From assembly GCA_024103005.1 (NCBI GenBank), contig JAGFJA010000004.1:1-36489 (forward strand): DNA of 36,489 nt, given 5' to 3'. The notes below the pieces were generated by a model. It was not told the DNA's origin and did no database searches. It saw only the letters and a program-made list of their open reading frames with translations. Source of the DNA: Saprospiraceae bacterium. Its GTDB lineage: Bacteria > Bacteroidota > Bacteroidia > Chitinophagales > Saprospiraceae. The position numbers were made by a program, and so were the translations under genes. Positions 34,059 through 36,489 of the stretch are shown here, one piece after another (positions within the stretch are counted from its first letter, which is position 1; the number at the start of each line of letters is the position of its first letter).

Positions 34059-36489
34059 ATGACAAAGAAAAATTTTAAATGGGCCATAGGTGGATTATTT
34101 CTGCTTATGATTTTGTGTTTATGCGGCACACAAAGTATAGCCCAATCTTTCCCAGCCACGCCAAATACTACGCCGGTGGCAATACCCGATAATGCTTACA
34201 ATGGTACATTCGGTTCTATGGCTTCACGTACGATTACGGTCAGTGGCTTGCCTACATCGGGCGCTATCAGCAACATTCAATTGAAGATCAATATCGGTCA
34301 TACTTGGATTGGTGACATGACAATCAAGTTGGTCGCACCCGGAGGTCAGGTGCTTGCATTAGCCAGCCGTCCCGGCATGGTTGAAACAGCAGACGATGGC
34401 TCCGGTTGTTGTGGTGCATTAAATAATATGGTGATTGGCAACACCATCACCTTTGATGATGCAGGCGCAACAACAAGTGAAGATTGGGGTTCAGCCGGTG
34501 ACCCTGTCCCCGCCGGAACATACGCACCATCTAATGGGGCCATTGCATCCCCTCCTGCTTATACTACATTTGCAGCCTTAGCTGCAGCTGTAGGTATAGC
34601 TAACCTGAATGGTACTTGGACAATTTATTTCGGCGATTCAGGAGCCGGTGATACCGGATCGTTCAGTTCAGAACAATTGGTATTTACACTAGGTACAACG
34701 CCTCCGGGTGGTGGTGGTAATGATTCTATATGTGAATTGATATGTCCGGGTGACATATATTATACATTGTCTCCAGGGGAATGTAACTATACAGTAACAT
34801 ACCCATTGGGAGTAACAGCTCCATGTGTAATTAATCCAGCACCAGTACCTAACTTTGTAGGTGATTTTGCACCGGCAAATGGTGAGAATACAACCGATTT
34901 AATTCCTCCTTATCCATATACCGGTTCATTTGGCGGTAACACTACGCTTACTTTGCCAAGTTCAGATGGTTCAAATGGAGGCCAAACTTATTTCCAAGCA
35001 TTTTTGTGGAGTAATTTACCTACTGCAGGTACCATTTCTTATAACTGGTCATGGTCAACAAATGACGGACCTTTTTTTGACAACTCCGGATATTTGCATA
35101 ACGTTCCAGGAACTATGCAATGGTTTAACGGTCAAAACACTACAGCCTACGGATGTTATCAATTAACAGATGATTTTGGCGGATTAAACCAATCGGGAAG
35201 CAGTTCAGTTCTGATCAATGCGGGTGATAATTTTGGATTTTACTCTTATACCGTAGATGGAGCTTTTGGTCCGGGTACATTGGTTGTTTCGAACTTCTCC
35301 TTCCAGGCTACACCTACATTGCCTGCATTTGTACAAACAGCTGGTGTTAACATAGGATTTGAAGCAGATTTCAGTGGCGGATTAATTGATTATATTACAG
35401 AAACTTTCCCTGTTGGTACAACTACTGTAACATATACAGGAGTTGGAGCTGATGGAAACCCTGTAGAATGTTCATTTGATGTGGTAGTTTATCCGTATCC
35501 TAACCCGGTTACATCTATGGTATGTAATGACTTGGTGAATGTATCACTGGATCCCGAAAACTGTACAGCTGTATTGAATGCTGACATGATACTGGAAGGT
35601 GGTCCTTATGGATGTTATGACGACTACGAAGTTGCATTGGGTACATCTATGGCAGGTCCTTTCAACTTAGGTAATACAGTTACATGTGCGAATATTGGTC
35701 AGACACTGGCCGTACAGGTGACTGCGCCTAATGGCAATCGTTGCTGGGGTTGGGTTAAGATAGAAGACAAGATACCGCCTACCGTTGATTGTGATGAATG
35801 TCAGCAGGAAGTAAATGAATTAACCGGCAGACTTCAGTATGGAGTAGATCCTGTTGCCTCTTGGTTGACAGGTAATGCATGCTGGAACTTTACGGGATGG
35901 ATTGGCCCTTATCCTGGTGACCACCCGTATGATTTAGTTAATTTCACAGTTCCGGTATCCGGTTCTTATGTATTCGATTTACATACTGATGCAGATTTAT
36001 ATCCACTTCAAGGTTACTTAGGAGTATTCAATGGATTTACTCCAGGACAACCTTGTGATAACCTGATAGGTGGAGTAGATGAAGTAAACGAGAACTTTAC
36101 CGGAGTTCACTCTACTGTAACATTAAACCTTACAGCAGGAGTTGAATATCAGTTTGTGTTAATTGATTATGGTATCACTAGTGATAACAACTATGACTGG
36201 GTTGTTAACGCAACCGGTCCCGGCGGAGTTGGAATTATAGCTACTGTACCATGTGAGATTGCATGCAGTGAAATCGATGCATTATTAAATGCAACAACAG
36301 TAGCTGATCTTGAAGAATTAGGTATTGAGACATCAGCACCAGCTGCTACAGATAACTGTGCGCTTCAGGGATGTCCTGACTTGACATACACATTTGAAGT
36401 GGGTGCATTGTCTTCTACAGAATTGTGTGATGCAGACAGATATATTCCAATTACCTGGACAGTAACTGACTTAGGAGGAAATTCAGTAT
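34059..36489 (+). CDS. Giant secreted P-domain / HYR-like protein, 3' end outside the window
   Basis: An open frame of at least 810 codons runs from the ATG at 34059 to the window end without a stop. Residues 1-29 are a signal peptide (ending QSIAQ). Residues about 30-213 look like a proprotein-convertase P-domain: IPDNAYNGTFGS, ISNIQLKINIGHTWIGDMTIKL and LNGTWTIYFGDSGAGDTG. A Gly-rich linker follows. Then come Cys-rich, HYR/Ig-like repeat units: ICPGDIYYTLSPGECNYTVTY; VSLDPENCTAVLNA; GNRCWGWVKIEDKIPPTVDC; and a lectin-like or cell-surface beta unit (NFTGWIGPYPGDHP). The units recall giant Saprospiraceae proteins that end in a T9SS sorting domain; that end is not visible here. A surface adhesin or matrix role is inference. 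The intact frame was checked at several points and no frameshift was found. Confidence 0.85.
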   Translation, partial: MTKKNFKWAIGGLFLLMILCLCGTQSIAQSFPATPNTTPVAIPDNAYNGTFGSMASRTITVSGLPTSGAISNIQLKINIGHTWIGDMTIKLVAPGGQVLALASRPGMVETADDGSGCCGALNNMVIGNTITFDDAGATTSEDWGSAGDPVPAGTYAPSNGAIASPPAYTTFAALAAAVGIANLNGTWTIYFGDSGAGDTGSFSSEQLVFTLGTTPPGGGGNDSICELICPGDIYYTLSPGECNYTVTYPLGVTAPCVINPAPVPNFVGDFAPANGENTTDLIPPYPYTGSFGGNTTLTLPSSDGSNGGQTYFQAFLWSNLPTAGTISYNWSWSTNDGPFFDNSGYLHNVPGTMQWFNGQNTTAYGCYQLTDDFGGLNQSGSSSVLINAGDNFGFYSYTVDGAFGPGTLVVSNFSFQATPTLPAFVQTAGVNIGFEADFSGGLIDYITETFPVGTTTVTYTGVGADGNPVECSFDVVVYPYPNPVTSMVCNDLVNVSLDPENCTAVLNADMILEGGPYGCYDDYEVALGTSMAGPFNLGNTVTCANIGQTLAVQVTAPNGNRCWGWVKIEDKIPPTVDCDECQQEVNELTGRLQYGVDPVASWLTGNACWNFTGWIGPYPGDHPYDLVNFTVPVSGSYVFDLHTDADLYPLQGYLGVFNGFTPGQPCDNLIGGVDEVNENFTGVHSTVTLNLTAGVEYQFVLIDYGITSDNNYDWVVNATGPGGVGIIATVPCEIACSEIDALLNATTVADLEELGIETSAPAATDNCALQGCPDLTYTFEVGALSSTELCDADRYIPITWTVTDLGGNSV

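Noticed and set aside
34039-34062. Seven-codon ORF (MNLNSNS) overlapping the giant gene's ATG
   Set aside because: No SD and no codon pattern such as a regulatory leader peptide; very likely chance.
1-36489. CRISPR arrays, tRNA or rRNA genes, complete IS elements, prophage
   Set aside because: No regularly spaced direct repeats, CCA-ending cloverleaf candidates, rRNA-like blocks, transposase motifs or phage structural genes were noticed by eye.

Overview
The window looks like a chromosomal segment of a low-GC member of Bacteroidota, most likely of the Saprospiraceae/Saprospiria. The clues are several proteins with type IX secretion (T9SS) C-terminal sorting domains, a DUF6089/PorG-like outer-membrane barrel, an LptE-TPR-SecG gene order, TAnnTTTG-type -7 promoter boxes in place of E. 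coli-like ones, almost no Shine-Dalgarno sequences, and a giant Cys-rich secreted protein whose repeats (LDPxxC, CWGWxxxEDKxPPxxxC) I associate with Saprospiraceae. No rRNA, tRNA, CRISPR array, complete insertion sequence or prophage was seen.

Layout. 1-4269 (minus): an S41 Prc/CtpA-type protease, then lptE, a TPR protein and secG, with terminators at 2052-2089 and 139-164. 4712-12501 (plus): a compact cluster of inorganic pyrophosphatase, dihydropteroate synthase, a 1637-residue TamB-like protein and a secreted phospholipase D-like protein with a T9SS tail. 12675-17252 (plus): a TPR-membrane-AraC regulator followed by a secreted reprolysin-like zinc metallopeptidase with a T9SS tail. 17583-21520 (minus): a DUF6089/PorG-like barrel, RecQ and a family-4 glycosyltransferase. 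21788-23443 (plus): a subtilisin-like protease with a large insertion, ending at a 24-bp perfect hairpin shared with the next group. 23629-30987 (minus): two POT-family peptide transporters, a SusA-like GH13 alpha-amylase, three TonB-C-domain periplasmic proteins and an A-type Fe-S carrier. 31492-33085 (plus): a two-gene module of a soluble coiled-coil protein and a membrane-anchored, PspA/ESCRT-III-like coiled-coil protein. 33570-36489 (plus): a small secreted protein of unknown function and the first about 810 residues of a giant P-domain/HYR-like secreted protein that leaves the window.

The common theme is the envelope: protein export (SecG), LPS and outer-membrane assembly (LptE, TamB), periplasmic proteolysis, T9SS cargo, and uptake of peptides and glucans. 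The best candidate for an undescribed system is the two-gene PspA-like module at 31492-33085. The small secreted protein plus giant surface protein, and the regulator/protease pair with its palindromic leader, also deserve attention. All functional assignments rest on motifs read by eye.
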